A DNA stretch of 64,000 nucleotides from Methanoculleus horonobensis (GCF_001602375.1 NZ_BCNY01000015.1:248001-312000), one strand, 5' to 3'; counted from the stretch's first letter, positions 16,708-26,032 are shown. A program made the numbers and translations. Notes: generated by a model from the letters alone, not told the origin.

Positions 16708-17250
16708 ATGAACGGGCGAAACGGGGTCGATATGGAGCGGGTGAAGACCCTCAAAGCAGTGATGCAGGAGAACCCGGCGGCGGGCAGAAGAACCCTCTCC
16801 GGTATCACGAGCTGGAATGGCGGCGCCCATTCCACCACGATCGTCCGGAACTTCGCCGTCCCGGCCGACGAACCGGCAGTCCTCGGCGGAACCGGCCGTG
16901 GAGCAAGCCCGACGGAACTGATGCTCACGGCGCTCTCCGCCTGCATCACGATCGGTATCGCCTATAGCGCGGCGGAAGACGGGATCGAGGTCGATTCAAT
17001 CGAGATCGATGTTGCGGGCGACCTCGATCTCAGGGGGTTCCTCAACATCGGCGATCTCCGACCGGGACTCGCGGAGATCCGTCTGGCCGTCCGGGTGGAT
17101 GCCGACGCGCCGCAGGAGTTGATCGAGGAACTCGTCGACCGCGGCTACCGGCGATCGCCGGTCGCGGCCTCGCTTGAAGGCAGGGTGCCGGTCAGGGTCT
17201 GCATCGGGCGGGAGGAAGCGACCCTCTCCGAACCGCGATCCGGGGCCTGA
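16708..17250 (+). CDS. OsmC-family protein
   Basis: A 180-residue OsmC/Ohr fold protein. The first conserved cysteine is present in LMLTALSACITIGIAYSAA near residue 75. Where peroxidase members have the second cysteine (a C-P-V-S type motif), this protein reads RGYRRSPVAASLEG, with serine at that place, so classic dithiol hydroperoxide reduction looks doubtful. I chose the ATG at 16708, preceded by GGGGGAGACC; an in-frame ATG at 16693 lies five codons earlier. It follows the YyaL-like gene closely, which suggests a stress-linked pair. Confidence 0.8.
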   Translation: MNGRNGVDMERVKTLKAVMQENPAAGRRTLSGITSWNGGAHSTTIVRNFAVPADEPAVLGGTGRGASPTELMLTALSACITIGIAYSAAEDGIEVDSIEIDVAGDLDLRGFLNIGDLRPGLAEIRLAVRVDADAPQELIEELVDRGYRRSPVAASLEGRVPVRVCIGREEATLSEPRSGA

Positions 17251-17269
17251 TCGCCTCCCGACCCCGCCT

Positions 17270-18673
17270 CTACGGCGCCGGAGAGGTGGACAGCGGTTTC
17301 TTCTCGTCCTTGAGGAGCGGGTAGTTCGCCGCGTTCCACCCGAACGTACCGCCGAGCAGGTTTATGACGTTTCTAAACCCGTAATTCTCGAGGATGCTCG
17401 CCGCAAGACTCCCCTTGTACCCGGCGTCGCAATGGACGACGATCTGCTTATCCTCCGGGATCTCCTCGATATGCTCCTCGAGATGCCCGACATAGATGTG
17501 GTGCGAACCCTGGATGTAGCCATCCCTCTCCCGGTGATTGACGTTCCTGACGTCGAGCACCCAGACGGACGGGTCGTCCAGGTTCTCGGCGAGATCGGGA
17601 GGAGACCAGGTACCGGAGCGCCCGACGATCTCCCCCTGCTTGAACCAGGCCGCAAACCCGCCGGCGAGGTATCCGGCGATGTTGTCGTAGCCGAGCCGGA
17701 CAAAGTGGCGCACCACGTGATCCAGGTCCAGGTTGAAGTCGTCCACGAGGACGATCGGGTCCTCGTAGTTCAGGTAGTAGCCCATGTAGAGCGGAAGACC
17801 CTCCCGCCAGATGCTGAGCGCCCCGGGGATGTGCCCGCCGGCGAAACTCGTCGGGGACCGAATATCGACGATCTGTGCGCCTCGGTCCATCAATGAGCGG
17901 ATCTCCCGGGCGGAGTATGCCTGCAGGTGCGGCAGGTTGTAGATCAGGGGCGGCCCTTCCCGGTTGAGTTTACGCATCATCCCGAAATACTGCGGCTCGT
18001 AGAGCCGCTCGTTCACCTTCTGCTCGACGAACTCTCCCTTCGAGAGGGAGAGCAGCCCGTTCGCCGCCTTCTCGAAACCGATGGTCGTGTACTCCCGGTC
18101 GCCGATGTTCCCGCCGCAGACGGATCCCGCGCCGTGGGCGGGGCAGACGATCGTGCTGTCGGGGAGCGGGAGGATCTTCTGGTGCAGGCTCGCATACAAC
18201 ATCTCGGACATCTCCCGCCGCTTATCCTCGCCGGCAAGATCGGTTCTCCCCACATCCCCGGCAAAGAGCGCATCGCCGGTAAAGATCATCAGGGGTTTGT
18301 CGGAGACCGATCGGTCGCGGAGCAGGAGCGATATGCTCTCTACGGTATGGCCGGGCGTCTCCAGAACCTCGAGCTCGAGCGAACCGATCGAGAACGTCTC
18401 CCCTTCCCGGACGCCGGTGCCGAACCCGAACTCCTCCCGGGCGCCGTGCAGGATCTCCGCCCCGGTCGGGCGAGCGAGCTCACGGGAGCCGATGACGTAA
18501 TCCTCGTTCTTATGGGTCTCAAAAATCTTCGTGATCTTCATGCCCTCGCGCCCGGCGATGGCCGCGTAGACCAGGCAGTCGCGCCTCGGATCGATGACCG
18601 CCGCCTCCCCGCCCGCCCCGACGATGTATGAGTTGTGAGCAAGGAGATCGGACTTAATCTTCTCAAACAGCAT
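17270..18673 (-). CDS. MBL-fold hydrolase fused to two rhodanese domains
   Basis: A 467-residue fusion: beta-lactamase-fold domain (residues about 1-245), then two rhodanese domains (about 255-350 and 365-455). The metal motif THxHxDH is altered to ETHKNEDYVIGS, leaving one of three histidines, although later ligands (PGHTVESIS, FTGDALF, CPAHGAGS) are kept. The second rhodanese domain has the catalytic cysteine (VVHCDAGYKGSLAA); in the first the matching position reads VLVDDFNLDLD, without cysteine. Related fusions handle persulfides or polysulfide, but the altered metal site makes activity uncertain. It is leftward and divergent from nothing close; the OsmC gene converges on it. Confidence 0.8.
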   Translation of the reverse strand: MLFEKIKSDLLAHNSYIVGAGGEAAVIDPRRDCLVYAAIAGREGMKITKIFETHKNEDYVIGSRELARPTGAEILHGAREEFGFGTGVREGETFSIGSLELEVLETPGHTVESISLLLRDRSVSDKPLMIFTGDALFAGDVGRTDLAGEDKRREMSEMLYASLHQKILPLPDSTIVCPAHGAGSVCGGNIGDREYTTIGFEKAANGLLSLSKGEFVEQKVNERLYEPQYFGMMRKLNREGPPLIYNLPHLQAYSAREIRSLMDRGAQIVDIRSPTSFAGGHIPGALSIWREGLPLYMGYYLNYEDPIVLVDDFNLDLDHVVRHFVRLGYDNIAGYLAGGFAAWFKQGEIVGRSGTWSPPDLAENLDDPSVWVLDVRNVNHRERDGYIQGSHHIYVGHLEEHIEEIPEDKQIVVHCDAGYKGSLAASILENYGFRNVINLLGGTFGWNAANYPLLKDEKKPLSTSPAP

Positions 18674-18803
18674 CCGTATTCATCTCCCGGGTGGTGGAAC
18701 CCGTTCCGATAAGCCGGGATACGGGGCGGTTGTATAAAAGGTTTCCGGGAGATACGGGGAGAGAGCGGGCGCTGTCTGCCGGCGAACGGGGAGCGCAGCC
18801 CGT

Positions 18804-20852
18804 TCACTCCTGTCGGGCTCCCCTGACCTCAAGGATACTGCCCACCGCCTTGAACGCGTCCTCAAGCTCCGAGAAGTTCGGGATCCGGGAGGCCCGCAGG
18901 ATGCGCAGACCGCTCCTGATGCTGTCGCCGCCGAGCATGCAGCCCACCACCATCTTCTCCGTGTTCCGGGAGAACCGGACGATCTCGTTCGCGACGTGCG
19001 CCGGATCGACGAGTGTGGTCGGCACGGCGATCACGAACGCGATATCCCAGAACTCCTGGTGGCGTATCAGCATGTCGAAGAGAGCGGCGAACCGGGTGGC
19101 GTCGGCATCGCCGAGGATGTCCATGGGGTTTGAGTGGTTCCAGAACGGCGGGAGGAATGCATTGAGCTCGCGGAGCACCTCGTCGGGGAGGTCGACCATA
19201 TCGACCCCGTAGGCCTCGGCGTAGTCGGAGGCGAGGACGGCGAAACCTCCCGCACTGGTGACGGCGATCGCGCGACTCCCCTTCGGGTAGCCCTCGGAGG
19301 CCAGGAGTTCCGCGAGGTTGAAGGCGTCCCGCAGGCTCCGGGCCACAATCACCCCCGCCTGCCTGAACGCCGCGACGTAGACCTCGTAGCTTCCGGCAAG
19401 CGACCCGGTGTGGGAGGACGCCGCGGCCTTCCCCTTCCGGGACGAACCGGACTTCACCGCCACCACCGGCTTTCTTCCGGCGACCTCGCCGACGATCTGC
19501 ATGAACCCGTGTCCGTCCTGGATCTCCTCGATGTACAGGGTGACCGATCGGGTCATGGTGTCCTGCTCGGCGAACCGAAGAAAATGCTCGAACCCGAGAT
19601 CCGCCTGGTTGCCGACGCTGATGACGGTCGAGAACCCGAACTCCTCGGGGAGGCTCCAGTCGACGACGGTGGTGATGATCGCGCCGCTCTGGGAGATGAA
19701 GGCGACGTCTCCCGCTCTCGGCGAGACGGGGTCGAACGTGGCATTGATCCCCATATGAGGCATCATGATCCCGAGACAGTTCGGGCCGATGATCCTGATG
19801 GAGTGCCGCTTTGCGATCGCCGTGACCTTCTCTTCGAGCGCTGTGCCTTCCCCGCCGGTCTCGCGGAACCCGGCGGTGACGATGATCGCGAGACGGACGC
19901 CTTTCTCCCCGCACTCCTCCATCACCTCCGGGACGATGCGGGCGGGCACGGCGACGACCGCCCAGTCGACCGGGCCCGGGATATCAAGAACGGAGGGGTA
20001 GGTCTTTCGTCCGAAGAGCTCCGTTCGGGACGGGTTGACCGGGTAGAGGTTTCCGGGGAACGAGAGCAGGTTCCGGAGCACCGAGTAGCCCACCTTGTTC
20101 GGGCTTCCGGAGGCGCCGATCACGGCGATGGATTCCGGGTAGAAGAGATCCGGGGGCGCCCGGACCCTGAGCCGGGCAGCCGCGCCCCCGGCGGTATCCC
20201 CGACGATGATCCGTGCATCGACGACGCTGACCCCTTTCTCGTAGACGATCACCGGGTTCAGGTCGAACTCCCTGATACGGGGATCCGCGACGAAGGCCTG
20301 TGCCATCGCGGCGATGATGCGGACGAGCGCCTCCTCATCCTTCGGGGGCTCTCCACGGTATCCCCGGATGAGCCGGTAGCCCTCGATCTCGCGGATCATC
20401 GTGCGGATCTCGCCGTCGGTGACGGGCAGCACCCGGACGGAGACATCCGCGAGAAGTTCCACCAGTTTCCCCCCGAGACCGAACGTGATCACCTTCCCAA
20501 ACGACGGATCGGTCTTTCCGCCGATCAGCACCTCGAGCCCCGCGGTCATCTCCTTCTCGACGATGATCCCGGTGATCGGCGCCTCCGGGGCACGGGCGGC
20601 TGCGTTCCGCATGATCGTCCCAAACGCCTCTTCGGCCCCTTCAGGGCTCTCGATCCCGGTGATGACTCCGCCGACATCGCTTTTGTGAACGATCTCCGGG
20701 GAGACGACCTTCATGACGACGGGGTAGCCTATTCGCCCGGCGGCCGCCCGTGCCTCCCCGGCGCTGGTAGCAAGGTGATGGGGGGGCACCGGTATCCCGC
20801 ATGACTCGAGCAGGTGGTAGCCCTCAGATTCGGTTAACATCCTCTCCGGCAT
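18804..20852 (-). CDS. ADP-forming acetyl/acyl-CoA synthetase, fused subunits
   Basis: About 682 residues. An ATP-grasp domain comes first (residues about 1-220; GYPVVMKVVSPEIVHKSDVGGV), followed by the CoA-binding and ligase part (FYPESIAVIGASGSPNKVGYS; RIIGPNCLGIM; FISQSGAIIT) with the phospho-histidine loop AASSHTGSLAGS. This is the order of fused Acd enzymes, which convert acyl-CoA, ADP and phosphate to acid and ATP or the reverse. In a CO2-reducing methanogen it could capture acetate. I chose the ATG at 20852, which has GAGGA six bases upstream; longer starts at 20927 and 20966 exist. ATAATTATTATGG near 20927-20940 may be its promoter. Confidence 0.85.
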   Translation of the reverse strand: MPERMLTESEGYHLLESCGIPVPPHHLATSAGEARAAAGRIGYPVVMKVVSPEIVHKSDVGGVITGIESPEGAEEAFGTIMRNAAARAPEAPITGIIVEKEMTAGLEVLIGGKTDPSFGKVITFGLGGKLVELLADVSVRVLPVTDGEIRTMIREIEGYRLIRGYRGEPPKDEEALVRIIAAMAQAFVADPRIREFDLNPVIVYEKGVSVVDARIIVGDTAGGAAARLRVRAPPDLFYPESIAVIGASGSPNKVGYSVLRNLLSFPGNLYPVNPSRTELFGRKTYPSVLDIPGPVDWAVVAVPARIVPEVMEECGEKGVRLAIIVTAGFRETGGEGTALEEKVTAIAKRHSIRIIGPNCLGIMMPHMGINATFDPVSPRAGDVAFISQSGAIITTVVDWSLPEEFGFSTVISVGNQADLGFEHFLRFAEQDTMTRSVTLYIEEIQDGHGFMQIVGEVAGRKPVVAVKSGSSRKGKAAASSHTGSLAGSYEVYVAAFRQAGVIVARSLRDAFNLAELLASEGYPKGSRAIAVTSAGGFAVLASDYAEAYGVDMVDLPDEVLRELNAFLPPFWNHSNPMDILGDADATRFAALFDMLIRHQEFWDIAFVIAVPTTLVDPAHVANEIVRFSRNTEKMVVGCMLGGDSIRSGLRILRASRIPNFSELEDAFKAVGSILEVRGARQE

Positions 20853-21152
20853 GGGTATTCCTCGCGGTAGGCCGATCCTGCCAGGCATGCCCGGCGTCCT
20901 GTTGCACCGGTTGGTCGGGTCTTCCATAATAATTATCCGTCCCGGGAGGGGAGAGCAGGATCTCACGGGAGAAAACGACGGAAGACGCGTTTAACCTGCC
21001 CGATGCCGTGAGAAGGCAACTGCCGGTCAGACCCGCCCCCAAACCCGCCGGGATCTGCGATCCATCACTCCGAACTATTGCAAATATATTCACACCCAAT
21101 AATCAAAATTTAGAAAGACATAATAATGATTGCTACTACGATCCCTGATCGT
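20853..21152. promoter_or_regulatory. Divergent control region between acyl-CoA synthetase and ABC importer
   Basis: This 300-bp region between divergent genes holds AT-rich ATAATTATTATGG (about 20927-20940) for the leftward gene. For the rightward lipoprotein gene it holds CAAATATATT (21081-21090), TCACACCC (21090-21097), AATCAAAATTTA (21101-21112) and CATAATAAT (about 21119-21127). The two middle motifs recur, in swapped order, before the second binding-protein gene (22481-22501), pointing to a shared regulator such as a metal-responsive repressor. No coding sequence is supported here. Confidence 0.45.
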
Positions 21153-22307
21153 ATGCACCACTCAAGATACACCGGATTGCTCACGGCCGCGGTCGTTGCG
21201 GCCGTCGTTCTTACCATGCTCGCCGCCGGGTGCACCGGCACCGGGATCGCACGGGGCGGTTCCGACCAGACCGCCATGATCACCGACGGGTTCGGCAGAA
21301 CCGTCACCATCCCGTCGCCGCCGGAGAGTGTCGTCTGCTCGGGTTCCGGGTGCCTCCGCTACCTCGTCTACCTGCAGAGCCAGAACCTCGCCGTCGGCGT
21401 CGATGACATCGAGAAGGAGGGGCGGGCAATCGAAGGCCGGCCTTACGCCCTCGCCTACGGGTCGCAGTTCAAGAATCTCCCCCTGATCGGTGAGTTCCGC
21501 GGCAAGGACGACCCCGAGAAGATCCTCGGGATCGGTCCTGCAGTCATCCTCAAGACCGGCTCCACCGGAACGGCATACGCGACCAGTGCCGACGATGCCG
21601 ACAAACTCGAGGCGAAGACCGGCATCCCGGTCGTGGCCTTCCCCTACGGCTCGCTCAGAAACGACGCCGAAAAAGCCGAGATGTACACCGGGCTCCGCAC
21701 GATGGGCGAGGTGCTCGGGAAACAGGACCGGGCCGAAGAGGTGATCGCCTACATCGAGGCGACGATCGCCGACCTTGAAGCCCGGACCGCCGACATCCCC
21801 CAGAACGAACAGAAGACGGCCTACATCGGCGGCGTCTCCTCGGCAGGCGCCCACGGCATCATCTCGACCGAACCCGCCTACCCGCCATTCCTCTGGATCA
21901 ACGCAAAGAACGCCGCGGCCGGACTCGGCACCGCCCACGCCGACGTCGCGAAAGAGGCGCTCGTCGACTGGGACCCCGGGTACATCTTCATCGATGTCGG
22001 CACGATCCAGATGGAGAGCGACGGGGCGATCGGGGAACTGAAGAGCGACCCCGCGCTCCAGGGGCTCTCCGCCGTGAAGGAAAGCCGGGTCTACGGCGTT
22101 CTCCCGTACAACTTCTACAACACGAACTACGGGACCGTGCTCGCCGACGCCTACTTCATCGGCAAGACCCTGTATCCCGACCGGTTTGCCGACATCGACC
22201 CGGAGGAGAAGGCGGACGAGATCTACACCTTCTTCATCGGGAAACCAGTCTTCGGCGACCTGAACGGCCAGTACAGAAACCTCGGCTTTGTGGAGATCCC
22301 GCTGTAA
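21153..22307 (+). CDS. ABC importer substrate-binding lipoprotein (iron/cobalamin type), copy 1
   Basis: About 384 residues. The signal peptide ends in the lipobox VLTMLAAGC, so the mature protein is lipid-anchored outside the membrane. A helical-backbone binding domain of the BtuF/FecB type follows: DGFGRTVTIPSPPESVVCSG, SGCLRYLVYL and VPLIG-like LPLIGEFRGKDDPEKILGIG. It probably binds an iron chelate, corrinoid or similar metal compound; the ligand cannot be read from sequence. I chose the ATG at 21153 because the second copy starts at the equivalent place; an ATG at 21126 is possible. It is nearly the same protein as the 22557 gene, and permease and ATPase follow. Confidence 0.83.
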   Translation: MHHSRYTGLLTAAVVAAVVLTMLAAGCTGTGIARGGSDQTAMITDGFGRTVTIPSPPESVVCSGSGCLRYLVYLQSQNLAVGVDDIEKEGRAIEGRPYALAYGSQFKNLPLIGEFRGKDDPEKILGIGPAVILKTGSTGTAYATSADDADKLEAKTGIPVVAFPYGSLRNDAEKAEMYTGLRTMGEVLGKQDRAEEVIAYIEATIADLEARTADIPQNEQKTAYIGGVSSAGAHGIISTEPAYPPFLWINAKNAAAGLGTAHADVAKEALVDWDPGYIFIDVGTIQMESDGAIGELKSDPALQGLSAVKESRVYGVLPYNFYNTNYGTVLADAYFIGKTLYPDRFADIDPEEKADEIYTFFIGKPVFGDLNGQYRNLGFVEIPL

Positions 22308-22480
22308 CCCGGGATCGAACACGCCCGGTGGAAGAGAAAAAACGCGTGTGCAGCAGATAGAAACTCACTTCTTTTCCCCCGGCCGGAGCCCGGGGCATGG
22401 GATTCTCCTCCCACGCTCCGGGCATGCAGACCGGAGGGAGAACTGCACCCATTCGGCTGATTGTCGGTGCACGTATTACG

Positions 22481-22529
22481 AATCAAAATTAAGTCACACC
22501 CGATAGAGGGTATTTCGATAACTATAATA
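22481..22529 (+). promoter_or_regulatory. Promoter and repeated motif before the second binding protein
   Basis: AATCAAAATTAA (22481-22492) and TCACACCC (22494-22501) match the motifs upstream of the first copy. CTATAATA (22522-22529) lies about 30 nt before the ATG at 22557 and is the likely TATA box, giving a very short leader. The second binding-protein gene therefore probably has its own regulated promoter rather than relying only on read-through. Confidence 0.45.
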
Positions 22530-22556
22530 CACAATGTTACTACTACAGATATTAGT

Positions 22557-23711
22557 ATGCCGCCGTTCCGATACAGAGGAGTCCTCGTGGCCGCAGTGCT
22601 TGCGGCCCTCGTTCTTGTCATGCTTGCCGCAGGATGCACCGGCACCGAATCCGTCCAGGGCGGCACCGGCGAGACCGTCACGATCACCGACGGATTCGGC
22701 CGGTCGGTCGCCGTCCCCTCGCCCCCGGAGAGCGTCGTCTGCTCGGGCTCCGGATGCCTCCGCTACCTCGTCTACCTGCAGAGCCAGGATCTCGCCGCAG
22801 GCGTCGACGACCAGGAGAAGAGAGATCAGGTGATGGAAGGCCGTCCCTACGCCCTCGCCTACGGGGCGCAGTTCAAGGATCTCCCCCTGATCGGTGAGTT
22901 CCGCGGCAAGGACGACCCGGAGAAGATCCTCGGGATCGGTCCCGCGGTCATCTTCAAGACCGGCTCCACCGGAACGGCGTACAGCACCAGCGGCCCCGAG
23001 GCCGATAAACTCGAGGCAAGAACCGGCATCCCGGTCGTGGCCTTCCCCTACGGATCGCTCAGAAACGACGCCGAACAGGCCGAGATGTATGCCGGGCTTC
23101 GCACGATGAGCGAGGTGCTCGAGAAAGAGGATCGAGCCGAAGAGGTGATCGCCTACATCGAGGCGACGATCGCCGACCTCGAAGCCCGGACGGCCGACAT
23201 CCCCGAGAGCGAACAGAAGACGGCCTACATCGGCGGCGTCTCCTCGGCGGGTGCCCACGGCATCATCTCCACCGAGCCCGCCTACCCGCCGTTCACCTGG
23301 GTGAACGCAAAGAACCCCGCCGCAGGACTCGGCACCGCGCATGCCGATGTCGCGAAGGAGGCGCTCGTCGACTGGGATCCGGAGTACATCTTCGTCGACC
23401 TCGGGACGACCCAGCTCGAGAACGACGGCGCGATCGGGGAACTGAAGAACGATCCCGCACTCCAGGGGCTCACTGCCGCAAAGGAAGGCAGGGTCTACGG
23501 CGTCCTCCCGTACAACTTCTACAACGTGAACTACGAGACCATCCTTGCCGACGCCTACTTCGTCGGCAAGACCCTCTACCCCGACCGGTTCGCCGACATC
23601 GATCCCGAGGAGAAGGCGGACGAGATCTACACGTTCTTCGTCGGCAAACCGGTCTTTTGCGAGCACAACAATGAGTACCGGAACCTCGGGTTTCGGGAGA
23701 TCCCGCTCTGA
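22557..23711 (+). CDS. ABC importer substrate-binding lipoprotein (iron/cobalamin type), copy 2
   Basis: About 384 residues, a close paralogue of the 21153 protein along its whole length. It has the lipobox VLVMLAAGC and the segments DGFGRSVAVPSPPESVVCSG, GSTGTAYSTSG and TAYIGGVSSAGAHGIISTEP. Differences are scattered, many in surface positions, as expected after a tandem duplication with later divergence in ligand specificity or expression. The permease gene starts 30 nt after its stop, with GGAGG before it, so this copy is the one directly coupled to the transporter. Confidence 0.85.
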   Translation: MPPFRYRGVLVAAVLAALVLVMLAAGCTGTESVQGGTGETVTITDGFGRSVAVPSPPESVVCSGSGCLRYLVYLQSQDLAAGVDDQEKRDQVMEGRPYALAYGAQFKDLPLIGEFRGKDDPEKILGIGPAVIFKTGSTGTAYSTSGPEADKLEARTGIPVVAFPYGSLRNDAEQAEMYAGLRTMSEVLEKEDRAEEVIAYIEATIADLEARTADIPESEQKTAYIGGVSSAGAHGIISTEPAYPPFTWVNAKNPAAGLGTAHADVAKEALVDWDPEYIFVDLGTTQLENDGAIGELKNDPALQGLTAAKEGRVYGVLPYNFYNVNYETILADAYFVGKTLYPDRFADIDPEEKADEIYTFFVGKPVFCEHNNEYRNLGFREIPL

Positions 23712-23741
23712 TGTCGGACCTTTACAGGAGGAGATAACGAG

Positions 23742-24854
23742 ATGCACTTTGCAGACGGGGCCATCCCCGCCGACTATATGGGCTATGTCCGCCGAAAGCA
23801 CATCTGGATACTCGGGGGCGTGGTTCTCCTCGTTCTCCTCCTGATCGTATCCATATCGGTCGGTGCGGTGAGCATCCCCCCGTACGAGGTCTTCCTCTCC
23901 ATCGTGAACGGTATCGTCGACCGGATTAACCTGCTCCTCCATCCCGGCACCACCCTCTCCGTCTCCAGCACCGACAGGATCGTCTGGAACATCCGTCTCC
24001 CGCAGGCGCTTGCCGCGGTCGTCGCCGGGGTAGGGCTCTCGGTGGCAGGCGTCGCCATGCAGTCGATCCTTCGTAACCCGCTCGGCTCGCCGTTCACGCT
24101 CGGCATCTCGAACGCCGGGGCATTCGGGGCGGCCGTCTCGGTCATCGTCCTCGGCACCGGACAGATGCATTCCTCGGTCGCCGACGCCGTCACCTTAAAC
24201 AACCCCTACGTGACGACGCTGGTGGCGTTCATCTTCTGTCTCCTTGCGACGGCCGTGATCCTCCTCATATCCCGGATACGCGGGGCGTCGCCCGAGGTGA
24301 TGGTGCTCGCCGGCGTCGCCCTCTCCTCGCTCTTCACGGCGGGGACGATGTTTCTGCAGTACTTCGCCGACGACACCCAGCTCGCCGCCGTCGTCTTCTG
24401 GACGTTCGGCGACGTCGGCCGGGCGGGCTGGCAGGAACTCGGGATCATGGCCTTCGTCACGATAGCGGCCTTGCTCTACTTCATCGCGAACCGCTGGAAC
24501 TACAACGCGATCGACGCCGGCGACGAGACCGCAAAGGGCCTCGGCGTCAGCGTCGAGAGGGTTCGCGACGTCGGGATGGTCGTCGCGGCGCTCGTATCCG
24601 CCGTGATCGTCTCGTTCCTCGGGGTCATCGGCTTCGTCGGGCTCGTCTGCCCGCACATGGTGAGGAGGCTCATCGGCGACGACCAGCGCTTCCTGATCCC
24701 GGGTTCATGCGTCATGGGGGGGATCCTCCTTCTCGCCTCGGACACGGTCGCCAGGATCATCGTGGCTCCCTACATCCTCCCGGTAGCCGTGCTCACGGCA
24801 TTTTTAGGCGCACCGGTCTTCATCTACCTGCTCTTACGGGGGTACCGGCGATGA
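23742..24854 (+). CDS. ABC importer permease, FecCD/BtuC family
   Basis: A 370-residue integral membrane protein with about ten hydrophobic segments. FecCD signatures include RLPQALAAVVAGVGLSVAG near residue 85, RNPLGSPFTLGISNAGAFGA, and the coupling region GFVGLVCPHMVRRLIGDDQR near residue 290. The N-terminus is extended (HFADGAIPADYMGYVRRK) ahead of the first membrane helix. It forms the transmembrane channel with the ATPase encoded next, whose start overlaps its stop (ATGA). GGAGGAG lies before the ATG. Confidence 0.88.
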   Translation: MHFADGAIPADYMGYVRRKHIWILGGVVLLVLLLIVSISVGAVSIPPYEVFLSIVNGIVDRINLLLHPGTTLSVSSTDRIVWNIRLPQALAAVVAGVGLSVAGVAMQSILRNPLGSPFTLGISNAGAFGAAVSVIVLGTGQMHSSVADAVTLNNPYVTTLVAFIFCLLATAVILLISRIRGASPEVMVLAGVALSSLFTAGTMFLQYFADDTQLAAVVFWTFGDVGRAGWQELGIMAFVTIAALLYFIANRWNYNAIDAGDETAKGLGVSVERVRDVGMVVAALVSAVIVSFLGVIGFVGLVCPHMVRRLIGDDQRFLIPGSCVMGGILLLASDTVARIIVAPYILPVAVLTAFLGAPVFIYLLLRGYRR

Positions 24855-25618
24855 TCCTCGACGTCGACGGCGTGGCGTTCAATTACCGGAGCGCTCCGGT
24901 CATCCGGGATATCACGTTCGACCTCTCGCCGCACCAGATTCTCGCGATCCTGGGGCCGAACGGTGTCGGGAAGACGACGCTCTTGAAGTGCATGAACGCA
25001 ATCCTGCGGCCGAAGGCCGGATCCGTCCTCATCGAGGGGGCGGACCTCCTCACCGCAGACAGAATGGAGATCGCCCGGAAGGTAGGCTACGTCCCGCAGC
25101 GGTGCGAAGCCGGCCGGATGACCGTCTTCGACGCCGTCCTCCTCGGCCGCCGGCCGCATATCGGGTGGGACGTGACGGATAAGGATATCCGGATCGTCGA
25201 GGCGGCAGTCCGGATGCTCCACCTCGAAGACCTGGCGCTGCGCTACATCGACGAGATGAGCGGCGGGGAACTCCAGAAGGTGAGCATCGCGAGAGCGCTC
25301 GTGCAGGAACCCCGGGTGCTCCTCCTCGACGAACCGACGAGCAGCCTCGACCTCAAGAACCAGATCGAGATCCTCGGGCTCGTCAGGCATGTGACGGCGG
25401 AGCACGACGTCGCCGCGGTGATGACGATGCACGACCTGAACATGGCGCTCCGCTACGCCGACCGGTTCATTCTCTTAAAAGACGGCGTCATCCATGCCGC
25501 AGGGGGCCCCGACGTGGTGACGCCGGAGATCATCGAGGCGGTCTACGGCGTCCCGGTGACGGTCGAACGCTACAACGGGTTCCGCTTCGTCGTGCCCCTG
25601 GAACCGGAAACCGCCTGA
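24851..25618 (+). CDS. ABC importer ATPase, FecE/BtuD type
   Basis: A 255-residue ATPase with Walker A GPNGVGKTTL near residue 37, Q-loop YVPQR, signature MSGGELQKVSIARAL near residue 140, Walker B LLLDEPTSSLD and the switch histidine in MTMHDL. It powers the importer made with the 23742 permease and one or both binding lipoproteins. The ATG overlaps the permease stop by 4 nt. The gene ends the transporter operon; DUF1622 begins about 70 bp later behind its own TATA-like element. Confidence 0.9.
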   Translation: MILDVDGVAFNYRSAPVIRDITFDLSPHQILAILGPNGVGKTTLLKCMNAILRPKAGSVLIEGADLLTADRMEIARKVGYVPQRCEAGRMTVFDAVLLGRRPHIGWDVTDKDIRIVEAAVRMLHLEDLALRYIDEMSGGELQKVSIARALVQEPRVLLLDEPTSSLDLKNQIEILGLVRHVTAEHDVAAVMTMHDLNMALRYADRFILLKDGVIHAAGGPDVVTPEIIEAVYGVPVTVERYNGFRFVVPLEPETA

Positions 25619-25686
25619 GAGCCCGGGGGCGCCTCTCCGGGGTAACGTATAAGCCCGTCGTCACCGATATGCCCGGCCGGGGGCAT

Positions 25687-26019
25687 ATGGTGCTCGAGAC
25701 GTTCGTCGGGATCACCGGGACAGTTCTTGGGGTGTTCGGGGCGCTCTTCATCGTCTATGGAGCGGCGATCGCGATCGTCGAACTCCTGGCGCGTGAGATG
25801 CGCATCCAGAAGCGGAGTTACCGCGACATCCGGTGGGTCTTCACGACGCGTATCCTGATCGGCCTCGAGTTCTTCGTTGCCGCCGACGTCATCAAGACGA
25901 TCCTCGAACCGACGTTCCAGGACCTGATCATCCTCGGGTCGCTCGTCACGATCAGGACGGTCGTGAGTTACTTCCTCGGAAAAGAGGTGAGCGAACTCCC
26001 GGAGGCACGAAAGATGTAG
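25687..26019 (+). CDS. DUF1622 membrane protein
   Basis: About 110 residues with three hydrophobic stretches: TVLGVFGALFIVYGAAIAIV, ILIGLEFFVAADVIKTIL and DLIILGSLVTIRTVVSYFLG. The GLEF..AADVIKTI..P segment is the DUF1622 signature. The family is of unknown function and probably sits in the cytoplasmic membrane. GTATAAGC near 25647 looks like the TATA box, making the ATG at 25687 more likely than the one at 25669. Confidence 0.75.
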   Translation: MVLETFVGITGTVLGVFGALFIVYGAAIAIVELLAREMRIQKRSYRDIRWVFTTRILIGLEFFVAADVIKTILEPTFQDLIILGSLVTIRTVVSYFLGKEVSELPEARKM

Positions 26020-26032
26020 CGATAGGCGGGGC

